Shown here: piece by piece, positions 33,487-42,438 of the stretch
Layout: the number at the start of each line of letters is the position of its first letter
Numbering within the stretch: the stretch's first letter is position 1
Notes under the pieces: generated by a model
Databases searched by the model: none
What the model was told of the DNA's origin: nothing
The model's input: only the letters and a program-made list of their open reading frames with translations
DNA from: Mycobacterium sp. D16Q13
Lineage (GTDB): Bacteria; Actinomycetota; Actinomycetes; Mycobacteriales; Mycobacteriaceae
DNA length: 64,000 bases
Direction: 5' to 3'
Assembly (NCBI RefSeq): GCF_002013375.1
Contig: NZ_MAEW01000003.1
Span: 496,001 to 560,000 of the forward strand
Program-made: the position numbers and the translations under genes

Positions 33487-33837
33487 CTAGGCACTCTCGC
33501 CCAGACGGACGGTCACCGTCACGCGGCCACTGTCGTCTTTTCTCGCGATTCCGTAACCGGGCACGTCAACGCCATTGAGCCGGAGCTGCAGGGGCCTGCC
33601 TTCGCCGAGGAAGTTGCGCCACCACTTCTTGGTTTCGGGGATGCCGACCCAGATCACGATGTCGTCTCCCGAGCGCCAGTAGTTCACCGGCGTGCTGAAG
33701 ATCTGCCCGGATCGGCGGCCGGTGTAGGTGACGACGGTGAAGTACCGGCCCGCCAGGCTGCGCAGCCCCGGCACGTTCAGCGCTATCACCGGCACGGTGT
33801 TGACCGCGTCGACAAAGCGTCGAAGTAGGGAACTCAT
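33487..33837 (-). CDS. deazaflavin (F420)-dependent nitroreductase family protein
   Basis: A 116-aa split beta-barrel protein of the DDN/FDOR-A family. The signature TYTGRRSGQIFSTPVNYW and the later ETKKWWRNFLGEG are the F420-binding and membrane-proximal motifs of this family. Members use F420H2, made by Fgd1, to reduce quinones and other electrophiles. The next gene upstream on the same strand, 28 nt away, is fgd1 itself, so supply and use of F420H2 are encoded together. Confidence 0.85.
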   Translation of the reverse strand: MSSLLRRFVDAVNTVPVIALNVPGLRSLAGRYFTVVTYTGRRSGQIFSTPVNYWRSGDDIVIWVGIPETKKWWRNFLGEGRPLQLRLNGVDVPGYGIARKDDSGRVTVTVRLGESA

Positions 33838-33865
33838 CGGTGCCTAACGGTCTTCGCGCGAGCGC

Positions 33866-34879
33866 TCATCCCAGCTTCCGCAACCGGGGTTCGAGGTCGT
33901 TCTTGAACAGCTCCAGGAACCGCTTCTGGTCGTGACCGGGCGCGTGGAACACCAGGTGGTTCAGGCCCCAGCCCACGTAGTCGGCGACCTTGGCGACCGC
34001 CTCGTCCGGGTCGGAGGCGACGATCCAGCGCTTGGCGACCTGCTCGATGGGCAGCTCGTCGGCGGCACGTTCCATCTCGATGGGGTCGTGGATGCTGTGC
34101 TTCTGCTCGGGAGTCAGCGACAGCGGCGCCCAGAAGCGGGTGTTCTCCAGTGCCTTCTCTGGATCCGGGTCGTAGGAGATCTTGATCTCGATCATCCGGT
34201 CGATGTCGTCGAAAGATCTCGACGCAGCCTCTGCGCCTTCGTGGACGGCGGGGATGAGCTTGTCCTTGTACAGCTCCTCGCCCTTGCCGGAGGTGCAGAT
34301 GAATCCGTCGCCGGCGCGTCCCGCGTACTTCGCGACGACGGCGCCACCTGCGGCGATGTAGACGGGGATGCCGTCCTCGGGCACGTCGTAGATGGCGGCA
34401 CCCTTGGTGCGGTAGTACTCGCCCTCAAAATCAACACGCTCACCGGTCCACAGTTCGCGCATGAGCCGGACGGATTCGCGCAGCCGCGCGAAACGCTCCT
34501 TGAACTCCGGCCACTCACCGATGAACCCGGTGGCGATCTCGTTGAGCGCCTCGCCGGTGCCGACACCCAGGAAGATGCGGCCCGGGTACAGGCAGCCCAT
34601 GGTGGCGAAGGCCTGGGCGGTGACGGCCGGGTTGTATCGGAATGTCGGGGTCAGCACCGAGGTACCGAGCTGTAGGCGCTGGGTGCGCTCACCCACGGCG
34701 GTCATCCAGGCCAGCGAGAACGGGGCGTGACCACCGTTGTAGCGCCATGGCTGGAAGTGGTCGCTCACGGTGGCACTGTCAAAACCGTGCGACTCGGTGG
34801 CGACCGCCAACTCGACGAGCTCACGCGGCGCGAACTGCTCCGCCGATGCCTTGTATCCCAGCTTCAGTTCCCGTGCCAT
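33866..34879 (-). CDS. fgd1: F420-dependent glucose-6-phosphate dehydrogenase
   Basis: A 337-aa luciferase-fold (LLM) enzyme that oxidises glucose 6-phosphate to 6-phosphogluconolactone while reducing F420. It begins [12 protein letters not shown], has [33 protein letters not shown] and [11 protein letters not shown], and agrees along its length with M. tuberculosis Fgd1 (336 aa). It is the main source of F420H2 in mycobacteria. Divergent from the MBL hydrolase gene across a 68-bp spacer, as in Rv0406c/Rv0407. Confidence 0.97.
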   Translation of the reverse strand: MARELKLGYKASAEQFAPRELVELAVATESHGFDSATVSDHFQPWRYNGGHAPFSLAWMTAVGERTQRLQLGTSVLTPTFRYNPAVTAQAFATMGCLYPGRIFLGVGTGEALNEIATGFIGEWPEFKERFARLRESVRLMRELWTGERVDFEGEYYRTKGAAIYDVPEDGIPVYIAAGGAVVAKYAGRAGDGFICTSGKGEELYKDKLIPAVHEGAEAASRSFDDIDRMIEIKISYDPDPEKALENTRFWAPLSLTPEQKHSIHDPIEMERAADELPIEQVAKRWIVASDPDEAVAKVADYVGWGLNHLVFHAPGHDQKRFLELFKNDLEPRLRKLG

Positions 34880-34947
34880 CCGCGCGCTCCTCGCCTCAAT
34901 GTGAGTTCTCCAACCACCCTAACCAAACCCCGGATAGTCTCATTTCC

Positions 34948-35679
34948 ATGGTCGAGATCACCCAGGTCAGCGACGCCGTGCACGTAGTCAACGGGGAGGC
35001 GGTCAACTGGGTGATCGCCTCGGACAGCTCGGGAGTCACACTCTTCGATTCGGGCTACCCCGGAGATCGTGACGACGTACTGAAATCGATTGCGGCGCTG
35101 GGACACAAACCTCAAGACGTGCGCGCGGTGGTGCTCACGCACGGACATATCGACCACATGGGGACGGCGATCTGGTGGGCCGCCGAACATGGCGTCCCGG
35201 TGTATGCCCACAACGCCGAGTTGGGCAATGTGCGGCGCGATTACGTGGACCAGGCCGAACCCTTCAGGGTGGTACTGAATCTGTGGCGGCCCGGATGGCT
35301 GCCGTGGGTCATCCACGCGATGCGTCTCGGAGCCGGGGTCCGTGACGGCATTCCGACGGCTGCTCCGATCGGTCCCGAGCTCGCGGATCTGCCGGGCGCG
35401 CCCGTTCCCATCCCGACACCCGGGCATTCCGGCGGTCACTGCTCGTACCTGGTCGCCGGTCACGTGCTGGTGGTCGGGGACGCCATCATCACCGGGCATC
35501 CGATCGCGACCCGTTCGGGACCTCAGCTGCTGCCCGCACCTTTCACCAGAGACATGGAGCAGGCGCGGCGCAGTGCCGAGGCCCTTGCCGATGTAGACGC
35601 CGATGTGCTGGCTCCCGGGCATGGTCCGGCGTGGACGGGATCACTGCGCGACGCGGTCGAGATCGCCCTGCGCCAGTGA
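34948..35679 (+). CDS. MBL-fold metallo-hydrolase (Rv0406c homologue)
   Basis: A 243-aa metallo-beta-lactamase fold protein. Metal ligands are seen in THGHIDHMG (HxHxDH), TPGHSGGH, VGDAII and APGHGPAW. It corresponds by position to M. tuberculosis Rv0406c beside fgd1. The substrate is unknown. The ATG at 34948 starts the conserved MVEITQVSDAVHVVNG strand. Its last 39 bp overlap the 3' end of the convergent monooxygenase gene. Confidence 0.88.
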   Translation: MVEITQVSDAVHVVNGEAVNWVIASDSSGVTLFDSGYPGDRDDVLKSIAALGHKPQDVRAVVLTHGHIDHMGTAIWWAAEHGVPVYAHNAELGNVRRDYVDQAEPFRVVLNLWRPGWLPWVIHAMRLGAGVRDGIPTAAPIGPELADLPGAPVPIPTPGHSGGHCSYLVAGHVLVVGDAIITGHPIATRSGPQLLPAPFTRDMEQARRSAEALADVDADVLAPGHGPAWTGSLRDAVEIALRQ

Positions 35680-36984
35680 GGTGACGGCGTCGAGCCCGAG
35701 ATGCTCGCGCAGGGTGTCACCCTGGTACTCGGTGCGGAAGGCGCCGCGCTCCTGCAGCAGCGGCACCACGGTGTCCACGAAGTCATCGAGGCCCGCGGGT
35801 GTCAGATGCGGGACGAGGATGAATCCGTCGCAGGCATCGGCCTGGATGTAGCGGTCCACCTCCGTAGCCACCTGTGACGGGGTACCGATGAACTGCTGGC
35901 GCGAAGTGACTTCTTTGATCAGCTCGCGGATCGACAGGTTCTTGGCCTCCGCGAGCTCCCGGTACTTGGCGGCAATCTCCCGCGGATCGCCGTGGCGAGC
36001 CTTGCCGCGGGTAATCGACTCGTCCCCGGTCGGCTCCACGTCCGGCAACGGCCCGTCCGGGTCGTACCCGGAGAGATCACGACCCCAGACCTGTTCGAGA
36101 TAGGCCAGGGCGGTTTGCGGGCCCACCTGCTGGTCCCTGATATACGCCGCCTTCTCGATCGCCTCGTGTTCGGTATCACCGAGCACGTACGTGACGCCCG
36201 GAAAGACCTTGAGTTGATCCGGGTTTCGACCGTGCGCGACGGCACGAGCCTTGACGTCGGCGTAGTACTTCTGCCCCGCGGGAATCGAGGAGTGGATGGT
36301 GAACAGTGCGTCGGCGTGCTTGGCGCCGAAGTCCCGCCCGTCCGCGGAATCCCCGGCCTGCAGCAGCACCGGATGCCCTTGCGGAGACGTCGGTGCGGTC
36401 GCCACACCGCGGACGGTGAACTGCGGGCCCTTGTGGTTTACCGGGTGGATGTCGTTGTCCCAGCTGTCCCAGAATTCGCGGGCCACCGTGATGAATTCCT
36501 CAGCCCGGTGGTACCTGTCGGCGTGGTCCAGGAAACCGCCGCGCCGGAAGTTCTCACCGGTGAAGGCATCGGACGAGGTCACCATGTTCCAGCCCGCACG
36601 CCCGTCCGTCAGATGATCGAGCGAGGCGAACTGCCTTGCCACATTGAAGGGTTCGTTGAAGGTGGTGTTGATGGTCCCCACCAGTCCGAGCCGCTCGGTG
36701 ACGGCGCCCAGCGCGGACAGCACCGTGAAGGTATCGGGCCTACCGACCACGTCGAGGTCATGAATCCGGCCCCGATGCTCGCGCAATCGCAGGCCCTCGG
36801 CGAGAAAGAAGAAGTCGAACAGTCCACGCTCGGCGGCGCGCGCCACATGCACGAAGGAGGTGAAATCGATCTGACTCCCCGACGCGGGATCGGACCACAC
36901 CGTGGTGTTGTTGACCCCCGGAAAGTGTGCGGCGAGGTGAATCGGCTTGCGGTGCACACCTTCCCGGACCTGGGTGTCCGTCAT
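35641..36984 (-). CDS. NtaA/SnaA/DszA-type FMN-dependent monooxygenase
   Basis: A 447-aa luciferase-like monooxygenase. Family features are HLAAHFPGVN, AERGLFDFFFLAEG, DHLTDGRAGWNMVTSS (conserved in NtaA/DszA/SnaA proteins), and GHPVLLQAGDSADGRDF. Such enzymes use reduced FMN from a partner reductase to cleave C-N or C-S bonds, for example in nitrilotriacetate, dibenzothiophene sulfone or S-alkylcysteine derivatives. The ATG at 36984 overlaps the upstream gene's stop by 1 nt (TGATG). It is the last gene of the array that starts with an amino-acid ABC importer. Confidence 0.9.
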   Translation of the reverse strand: MTDTQVREGVHRKPIHLAAHFPGVNNTTVWSDPASGSQIDFTSFVHVARAAERGLFDFFFLAEGLRLREHRGRIHDLDVVGRPDTFTVLSALGAVTERLGLVGTINTTFNEPFNVARQFASLDHLTDGRAGWNMVTSSDAFTGENFRRGGFLDHADRYHRAEEFITVAREFWDSWDNDIHPVNHKGPQFTVRGVATAPTSPQGHPVLLQAGDSADGRDFGAKHADALFTIHSSIPAGQKYYADVKARAVAHGRNPDQLKVFPGVTYVLGDTEHEAIEKAAYIRDQQVGPQTALAYLEQVWGRDLSGYDPDGPLPDVEPTGDESITRGKARHGDPREIAAKYRELAEAKNLSIRELIKEVTSRQQFIGTPSQVATEVDRYIQADACDGFILVPHLTPAGLDDFVDTVVPLLQERGAFRTEYQGDTLREHLGLDAVTSLAQGDLDRVAQ

Positions 36985-38096
36985 CAGATCAGCCCCCATT
37001 CCTTGGCGATGAGTTCGTAGGACCTGCGCCGGTCATCGTGCCGGTGGGTGATGGAGGTGATCACGAGCTCGTCGGCACCCGTGACCCTGGCCAGCGTGTC
37101 CAGCCGCTCAGCGACCTGGCCTGCATCGCCGACGAATTGAGTGGCGATGCGATCCTCCGAATGACGGCGTTCCTCATCGGTAAGTGGTTGTGCACCATCG
37201 GGATCGGGGTACGGAATGGCTCCATTCCCCGACCGGATCGAGTGCACCCAGCGACCAAACGTACTGGTGAGGTGGGCAGCGGTGTGCTCGTCCTCGGCGG
37301 CCACAGCATCAGCCGAGACGATGACATAGGGCTCGGCCAGCGCTTTCGACGGCCGGAACGCCTCGCGGTACGCCTGCACCGCCTCCAGGGTGGACCAGGG
37401 GGTGACGTGATAATTCGCCACGAACGGCAGACCACGCCGTGCCGCCACCAGAGCCGATTCGCCCTTGCTGGAGCCGAAGAGCCATAGCGGCAGATCGGCG
37501 CCCTCTCCTGGGCGGATATGCAGCGCAACACCTTCCGGGCTGACGTAGGTGCCGTCGAGGAATGCCAGGATATCGGACACCTGCTGGTCGAAGTCGGCGA
37601 TCTGCGCGCCCGGCTGCTGGAGGGCGGCAACGGTGGCCCGCAGTTTTGGGTTGTCCTTGATGCCGAACTCTGTCGGCGCCTGCGGGATGAACAACCCGTC
37701 TACCTCATGTGCCGGTGCCGGTTCGGGCTTCTGCTCGTTTCCGGCGAGGCGGTCCCTGATGCGATGACCCGTGCGCCCGAGCCCCAGATCGATGCGCCCC
37801 GGGTAGAGCGCATCGAGGATGCCGAAGCTCTCCACGACTGCGGCGGCTGTAGTCGATGCGATCTGAACGGCACCGGCACCCACCCGGATCCGTTGAGTGG
37901 CGGCGGCGATATGGGCAATGACCAGAGCGGGAACGGTGCTCGCCACCGAGACGAAATGATGCTCGGCGAGCCAGTATCGCCGGTATCCCCATTGCTCTGC
38001 GTGCTGGGCCAGGTCGATCGAGTTGCGCAATGCCGCCGTGGCGTCCGATCCTTCGCTGACCGGAGACAAGTCCAGAACCGAGAGCGGGACGTTCAT
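36984..38096 (-). CDS. LLM class flavin-dependent oxidoreductase (MsnO8-like)
   Basis: A 370-aa luciferase-like protein of the short-chain LLM class. It starts VPLSVLDLSPVSEG and has RYWLAEHHFVSVASTVPALV, the YPGRIDLGLGRTG motif, and GSSKGESALVAARRGLPF. These are typical of the family TIGR03558/MsnO8-like group. It overlaps both neighbours (4 nt upstream, 1 nt downstream), so all three monooxygenases are translated together. Substrate unknown; a sulfur- or nitrogen-containing small molecule is likely from context. Confidence 0.9.
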   Translation of the reverse strand: MNVPLSVLDLSPVSEGSDATAALRNSIDLAQHAEQWGYRRYWLAEHHFVSVASTVPALVIAHIAAATQRIRVGAGAVQIASTTAAAVVESFGILDALYPGRIDLGLGRTGHRIRDRLAGNEQKPEPAPAHEVDGLFIPQAPTEFGIKDNPKLRATVAALQQPGAQIADFDQQVSDILAFLDGTYVSPEGVALHIRPGEGADLPLWLFGSSKGESALVAARRGLPFVANYHVTPWSTLEAVQAYREAFRPSKALAEPYVIVSADAVAAEDEHTAAHLTSTFGRWVHSIRSGNGAIPYPDPDGAQPLTDEERRHSEDRIATQFVGDAGQVAERLDTLARVTGADELVITSITHRHDDRRRSYELIAKEWGLI

Positions 38097-39160
38097 GCCG
38101 ACTTCCTTGCGTAGCGGTTGGTGGCGGTAGGCAGGCCGAGCCGATCGCGCAGCGTTCCGTTTTCATACTCGGCGCGGAACCCGTGATGGGCCTGAAGAAG
38201 GGGCACGAGTTCGTCAACTATGACCGGGACGTCCAGCGCATTGACCGCGGGACGCAGGCGTACACCGTCGATACCCCATTCGTGCCATTGGGCGATGAGT
38301 TCGGCCAGTTCGGGAGCCTGTCCTGTGAAAATTGCTGCATCCGAATGGAACTCATCCTCACGGCCGAATGAGACCACGAGATCCGCCAACACCTTGATGA
38401 TGCGATGACCTGCTGTGTTGTGCAGGCGGGCGGGGATCTCGGCGGCCGAGGCCCCGTCATGGGGGGTGACGAAGACGACGTCGGCGTTCTTGGCGGCGAA
38501 GGCCTGCCCGGGGCGGCTGCGCGCCAATGCCGCGATCACGGATTGGCCCTGCGGGGACCTGGGCGTGATGGAGGGCCCCTTCACCGAGAAAAACCGGCCC
38601 TCGAAGTCAATGTAGTGCAGCTTGTCCCTGTCGATGAAGCGCCCCGTCGCCACGTCTCTGATCTCGGCATCGTCCTCCCAGCTGTCCCAGAGCCGTCGGA
38701 CCACCTCAACGGAGTCGGCGGCCTCCTCCAGCAGATCTTGCAGCGGCAGCACCTTGGTGCGGCCGAACGCGTCGGCCTCTTCCCCGGTGTCGGCGATGGT
38801 TACCTGCCAGCCGGCGCGGCCGCCGGACACAATATCCAGGGTCGCAATCGATTTGGAGATGTGAAACGGCTCGTTGTGGGTGGCCGGCGCGGTGGGAATG
38901 AGCCCGATGTGGTTTGTCACAGGCGCCACCCGGGCGGCGGTGAGTATCGCGTCCAGACGCCCGCCACGTGTACGCGCGAACGAATCCTCGAACGTCACGA
39001 AATCCAGCAGCCCGCGCTCGGCGAGCTGCACCTGCTGGGTCCAGTACTTGCCGGTCAGGGGGCTACCGGCATGCCTATCCGCGTCCGGATGCCAACCGTG
39101 TCCGTCCAGAGCCAGGCCGAGCAATGTCGTCACGACCTGTTCAACGGCTACGACCGGCAC
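38093..39160 (-). CDS. NtaA/DmoA-type FMN-dependent monooxygenase
   Basis: A luciferase-like monooxygenase of about 355 aa, distinct from the NtaA-type gene two positions downstream. Motifs include GHGWHPDADR, RGLLDFVTFEDSF, LDIVSGGRAGWQVTIA and a C-terminal DELVPLLQAHHGFRAEY. The start is unsure: GTG 39160 is chosen because the conserved first strand follows closely and AGGCTGAG lies upstream; no ATG is available nearby and the longer frame overlaps non-conserved sequence. It overlaps the next gene by 4 nt. Confidence 0.85.
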   Translation of the reverse strand: MPVVAVEQVVTTLLGLALDGHGWHPDADRHAGSPLTGKYWTQQVQLAERGLLDFVTFEDSFARTRGGRLDAILTAARVAPVTNHIGLIPTAPATHNEPFHISKSIATLDIVSGGRAGWQVTIADTGEEADAFGRTKVLPLQDLLEEAADSVEVVRRLWDSWEDDAEIRDVATGRFIDRDKLHYIDFEGRFFSVKGPSITPRSPQGQSVIAALARSRPGQAFAAKNADVVFVTPHDGASAAEIPARLHNTAGHRIIKVLADLVVSFGREDEFHSDAAIFTGQAPELAELIAQWHEWGIDGVRLRPAVNALDVPVIVDELVPLLQAHHGFRAEYENGTLRDRLGLPTATNRYARKSA

Positions 39161-39222
39161 AATGACGGCGTTAATCTCAGCCTGAGGAAAAGGGCCGCGG
39201 CGCTGTCTGGTTCGCAGTGGCC

Positions 39223-39429
39223 CTACTCGCCGAATTCCTCCTCGACGCGGGGCCGATAGTAGCTCCACGGCTGAAATCGTTCCGGACGCTCCGAGACCAT
39301 CTCCGATAACAGGTCCAGCTGGTAACGCGCCTTGTCGGCATGCGGATCATTGTCGATCGCGTCCAGTGTCACCTTAATATCGGCAATCGCCTTGCGAATC
39401 TGCCTGGGCAGCTTCATATCCGGATCCAC
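39223..39429 (-). CDS. small protein paired with nucleotidyltransferase
   Basis: A 68-aa charged, mostly helical protein (LPRQIRKAIADIKVTLDAID near the start, WSYYRPRVEEEFGE at the end) with no membrane segment. The GTG at 39429 overlaps the nucleotidyltransferase stop codon (TAGTG), which fixes the start and shows coupling. I recognise no family. As a tiny coupled partner of a nucleotidyltransferase it could be a binding or inhibitory subunit; this is conjecture. Confidence 0.7.
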   Translation of the reverse strand: MDPDMKLPRQIRKAIADIKVTLDAIDNDPHADKARYQLDLLSEMVSERPERFQPWSYYRPRVEEEFGE

Positions 39430-40193
39430 TATGCCTCCCAATGGCGCTGGTATGTCTGGACCAGCCAGTTGTCGATGATCACCTGGTCCGGCTGCTCGGG
39501 CAGATCCGCGGTCGCCGTCAGAGACTCCAAACGTGCCGTCACCTCGTCGAGCCAACCCAGCACATCGGGCAGCGTGTACTTACCCTGACGCACGTCAACC
39601 AACTGGCTCCGGTACGGCTGTGGCATGGGCAGAGTGATCCTGCCGTGCTCCATCAGCTCGATTCCCTGAATGCCGAGACGTAAGGCGTGATACGCGAATT
39701 TGGTGTCGAACCCGTACCGCTCGATCAACTCGGGCCGATTGGTGCGACGCGAGAGGTCACCAGTCAGCCGCCTACGTTGGGAGTTCAGGTAGCCCAGAAA
39801 CTTGCGGCCCGCCACGCGCGACAGGAACCGTTCGGGGTGCCGTTGCACGTCGTGTCCCACGTCGGTGCTGACCGTGAGCTCCTGATCGGGGATGAATAGC
39901 AGCAGCAGCACGGTCGGGTTGCCCGCGGCCGCGAGCCTCGCCCACTTGCGCAGTGAGTACACGACCAGGTCCAGGTCACCCGGTCCTGATCTGACACCCT
40001 CGGGTTGCGTCCGGAAGATGTACTGCTCGAATCGACGCAGACCGATCACGCATTCCGGGGGTTCGATGCACACGCCCATCTCGTCGCGATCATCGTCGCC
40101 CGTGGTGACGCCGTGCAGCCCAGAGCCCACCTGTCCGCGCAGGACGGTGTTCCCTTCGGCAATCAGACGGTGCTCATCACTGGAGTGCAACAT
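39429..40193 (-). CDS. predicted nucleotidyltransferase (YcgL/COG3541-like)
   Basis: A 254-aa protein with a DNA-polymerase-beta-type nucleotidyltransferase core. The motif GQVGSGLHGVTTGDDDRDE (Gly-Ser, then an acidic pair) is the metal/nucleotide site, followed by the VVYSLRKWARLAAAGNPTVL helix common to this group. The remaining helices resemble predicted nucleotidyltransferases found in bacteria and phages. It sits, with its 68-aa partner, between the transport/acetyltransferase genes and the monooxygenases, to which it has no evident metabolic link. Confidence 0.8.
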   Translation of the reverse strand: MLHSSDEHRLIAEGNTVLRGQVGSGLHGVTTGDDDRDEMGVCIEPPECVIGLRRFEQYIFRTQPEGVRSGPGDLDLVVYSLRKWARLAAAGNPTVLLLLFIPDQELTVSTDVGHDVQRHPERFLSRVAGRKFLGYLNSQRRRLTGDLSRRTNRPELIERYGFDTKFAYHALRLGIQGIELMEHGRITLPMPQPYRSQLVDVRQGKYTLPDVLGWLDEVTARLESLTATADLPEQPDQVIIDNWLVQTYQRHWEA

Positions 40194-40251
40194 GCAGCAG
40201 ATTTCATCAGGAACGCCCTCACGTGGGCAACCGAAATTCGTTCCTGCCGAG

Positions 40252-40746
40252 TTAGGCCTCGAGGTCCTTCTCGAACGGGTGGATGCCAACCTCGTCGGCG
40301 GACAGGGTCTGGTCGTAGAGCGGTCGGTATCCCGCGGCGAGATACAGCGCCTTCGCTTCGGGCTGGCGCGGCCCGGTCGTGAGGTAGATGCGCCGGTACC
40401 CGCGGCTGCGGATCTCCAGCTCCAGCGCGCCCAGGGTGCGCACTGCCAGGCCCTGCCGACGGTGAGCGCTGGACGTCCAGATGCGTTTGAGCTCCGCGGT
40501 ATCGGCGTCATAGCGCTGGAACGCGCCACCGGTCACCGCCACACCTGCTTGCACTCCGATCAGCAGCCCTCCATCGGGAGCGCTGAAGTGGACGGCCGGA
40601 TAGTTGACCAGGAACTCATGATGCTCGTCGAGTGTCCCGCCGTAGCGCGTGCTGTATTCCACCGCCAGCTCGGCCAGTAGCGGGGCGGCCAGCGGATCCT
40701 GCTGCTGGACCGTGACGAACTGCAGTAGGTCCTCACATGCCGTCAT
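40252..40746 (-). CDS. GNAT family N-acetyltransferase
   Basis: A 164-aa GNAT protein. The acetyl-CoA binding motif A is seen in TAELKRIWTSSAHRRQGLAV, followed by GYRRIYLTTGPRQPEAKALY and YLAAGYRPL. The ATG at 40746 is separated by a single base from the stop of the ABC binding-protein gene (TGACATG), so it belongs to that operon. In the Bacillus yxe/ytm loci, GNAT enzymes acetylate S-alkylcysteines after import and before a luciferase-like monooxygenase acts; this gene fits that slot (inference). Confidence 0.88.
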   Translation of the reverse strand: MTACEDLLQFVTVQQQDPLAAPLLAELAVEYSTRYGGTLDEHHEFLVNYPAVHFSAPDGGLLIGVQAGVAVTGGAFQRYDADTAELKRIWTSSAHRRQGLAVRTLGALELEIRSRGYRRIYLTTGPRQPEAKALYLAAGYRPLYDQTLSADEVGIHPFEKDLEA

Positions 40747-40747
40747 G

Positions 40748-41680
40748 TCATCCTTGCCTGGGTAGTCCGCGGGGATTGATCTCCGACGTGGCGACCGCCT
40801 CGCTTTCCAATCCCCAGCGCTGCAACACCTTACGATACGTGCCGTCGGCAATAGCATGGTTGATGGCATCGGCGATTGGCCGCACCAGCCCGTTGTCCTT
40901 CTTGGTGAGCACCGCGATCTCGCCCTGCAGCGCCTCTCCCGCGCCGGAAAAGCTACCGATCAACTTGGTCTGCCCGGTCGCCTGGGAATGGAACACCGCC
41001 GTCGGGTTGGGACCCACATACGCATCGATGCGCCCCGACGCCAATGCCAGGTAGTAGCCGGTGGTCTGCTGAAAGTACTTCAGGTCTGCGGCCGGAAGAC
41101 CCGCTGCGACATTCTGTTCGTTCCACTGCACCAGCAATGCTTCCTGGTTGGTACCCGACCCGACGCCGATGGTCTTGCCCGCGATATCCCTGGCACCCTG
41201 GACCTTCCAGTCCAAGGATCGCCGGACCTCAAAGGTGACGTTGTCCAAACGGTAGGTGGCGAAGTCGAACTTCTCCTTACGCTCCTCGGTCACCGTCACA
41301 TTCGAAATGAACGCGTCGACCTCACCGGAGTCCACCTTGACGAAGTTCTGCGCCCAATCCGCCGAACGCAGATCGATGCGCAGGCCCAGAATGTCGGCCA
41401 CCAGATAGGCGAAGTCCGTTTCGATCCCGATCATCGTCTTGTCGTCATCGGCGTAGAACCGCAGCGGCGGTGCGGAATTAGCATCTCCGGTGACAATCAG
41501 GGTGCCACGCTTGCGGACGGCATCGGGCACCTCGGCGGCGATGCCGTCCGCCTTCGCCGCACGCACCCGATCCTGGTTCGGGCTCAGATTGAAGGACGAG
41601 GATGCGCCCGGCTCCGCGCCCCCAGCACAACCGGTGAGCACAACGATCGCCGTGCAGAACAGCGCGATAAGCCCCCTCAC
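40748..41680 (-). CDS. ABC transporter substrate-binding lipoprotein (SBP family 3)
   Basis: A 310-aa binding protein with lipobox VLTGC. Family 3 features include RKRGTLIVTGDANSAPPLRF, GIETDFAYLVADILGL and GSGTNQEALLVQWNEQN, pointing to a polar amino acid or an analogue such as an S-substituted cysteine. Its start overlaps the ATPase stop by 4 nt. With the ATPase and permease it completes an importer. Confidence 0.9.
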   Translation of the reverse strand: MRGLIALFCTAIVVLTGCAGGAEPGASSSFNLSPNQDRVRAAKADGIAAEVPDAVRKRGTLIVTGDANSAPPLRFYADDDKTMIGIETDFAYLVADILGLRIDLRSADWAQNFVKVDSGEVDAFISNVTVTEERKEKFDFATYRLDNVTFEVRRSLDWKVQGARDIAGKTIGVGSGTNQEALLVQWNEQNVAAGLPAADLKYFQQTTGYYLALASGRIDAYVGPNPTAVFHSQATGQTKLIGSFSGAGEALQGEIAVLTKKDNGLVRPIADAINHAIADGTYRKVLQRWGLESEAVATSEINPRGLPRQG

Positions 41681-42438
41681 GCGAGCACCTTCGACAGAAA
41701 GCCAATGGTCCGTGGATGTGATGGGTTGTCCAGCAGATCTTCTGGCGGTCCCTGCTCGACGATGGCACCGTGATCCATGAAGACCACGGTGTCGGCGATC
41801 TCCCGGGCAAGACCAATCTCGTGCGTGACGATCACCAGGGTGGCACCGTCACGGGCCAGCTGGCGGATCACATCGAGCACCTCGGTGACCAGCTCCGGAT
41901 CTAGCGCGGACGTGGGCTCGTCGAACAGAATCACTTTGGGCTGCAACGCCAAAGCACGGGCGATAGCCACCCGCTGCTGCTGGCCACCGGAGAGCCGGCG
42001 CGGATACTCCGCCAGCTTGTCGGCGACCCCCACCCGTTCGAGCAGCCGGGTCGCCTCGGCCACCAGTTCGGCGCGCGGCGCCCGCCGCGCCGCCAGTGGC
42101 GCCTCGATGACGTTCTCCAGCACCGTCATATGCGGGAACAGGTTGAAGTTCTGGAAGACGAAGCCGACCTGCGAACGCTGACGCAGAATGGCCCTTTCCG
42201 AGAGCTCGTAGAGCACCGATCCACGCTGCCGGTAACCGATGAGCTCACCGTCGATGCGGATGGTCCCGCCGTCCACCTTCTCCAGGTGATTCAGGGTGCG
42301 CAGCAGCGTCGACTTCCCTGAGCCCGAGGGCCCGATGATGACTGTCACCTCCCCCTGTCGCACAGTCAGATTCACATCACGCAGCGCAACCACCTGGCCG
42401 TAGGACTTGCGCACACCACGCACCTCGATGGTGCTCAT
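41677..42438 (-). CDS. polar amino-acid ABC transporter ATP-binding protein
   Basis: A 253-aa GlnQ/HisP-type ATPase. Walker A is GPSGSGKST, the signature LSGGQQQR, Walker B VILFDEPTSALDP, and the H-loop VTHE. Length and the QVGFVFQNFNLFPHMTVLEN stretch are typical of amino-acid importers. It overlaps both neighbours by 4 nt. Confidence 0.95.
   Translation of the reverse strand: MSTIEVRGVRKSYGQVVALRDVNLTVRQGEVTVIIGPSGSGKSTLLRTLNHLEKVDGGTIRIDGELIGYRQRGSVLYELSERAILRQRSQVGFVFQNFNLFPHMTVLENVIEAPLAARRAPRAELVAEATRLLERVGVADKLAEYPRRLSGGQQQRVAIARALALQPKVILFDEPTSALDPELVTEVLDVIRQLARDGATLVIVTHEIGLAREIADTVVFMDHGAIVEQGPPEDLLDNPSHPRTIGFLSKVLA

Noticed and set aside
39430..39555. Longer form of the 68-aa protein
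   Set aside because: The extension lies within the nucleotidyltransferase gene; the GTG overlapping that gene's stop codon is the natural coupled start.
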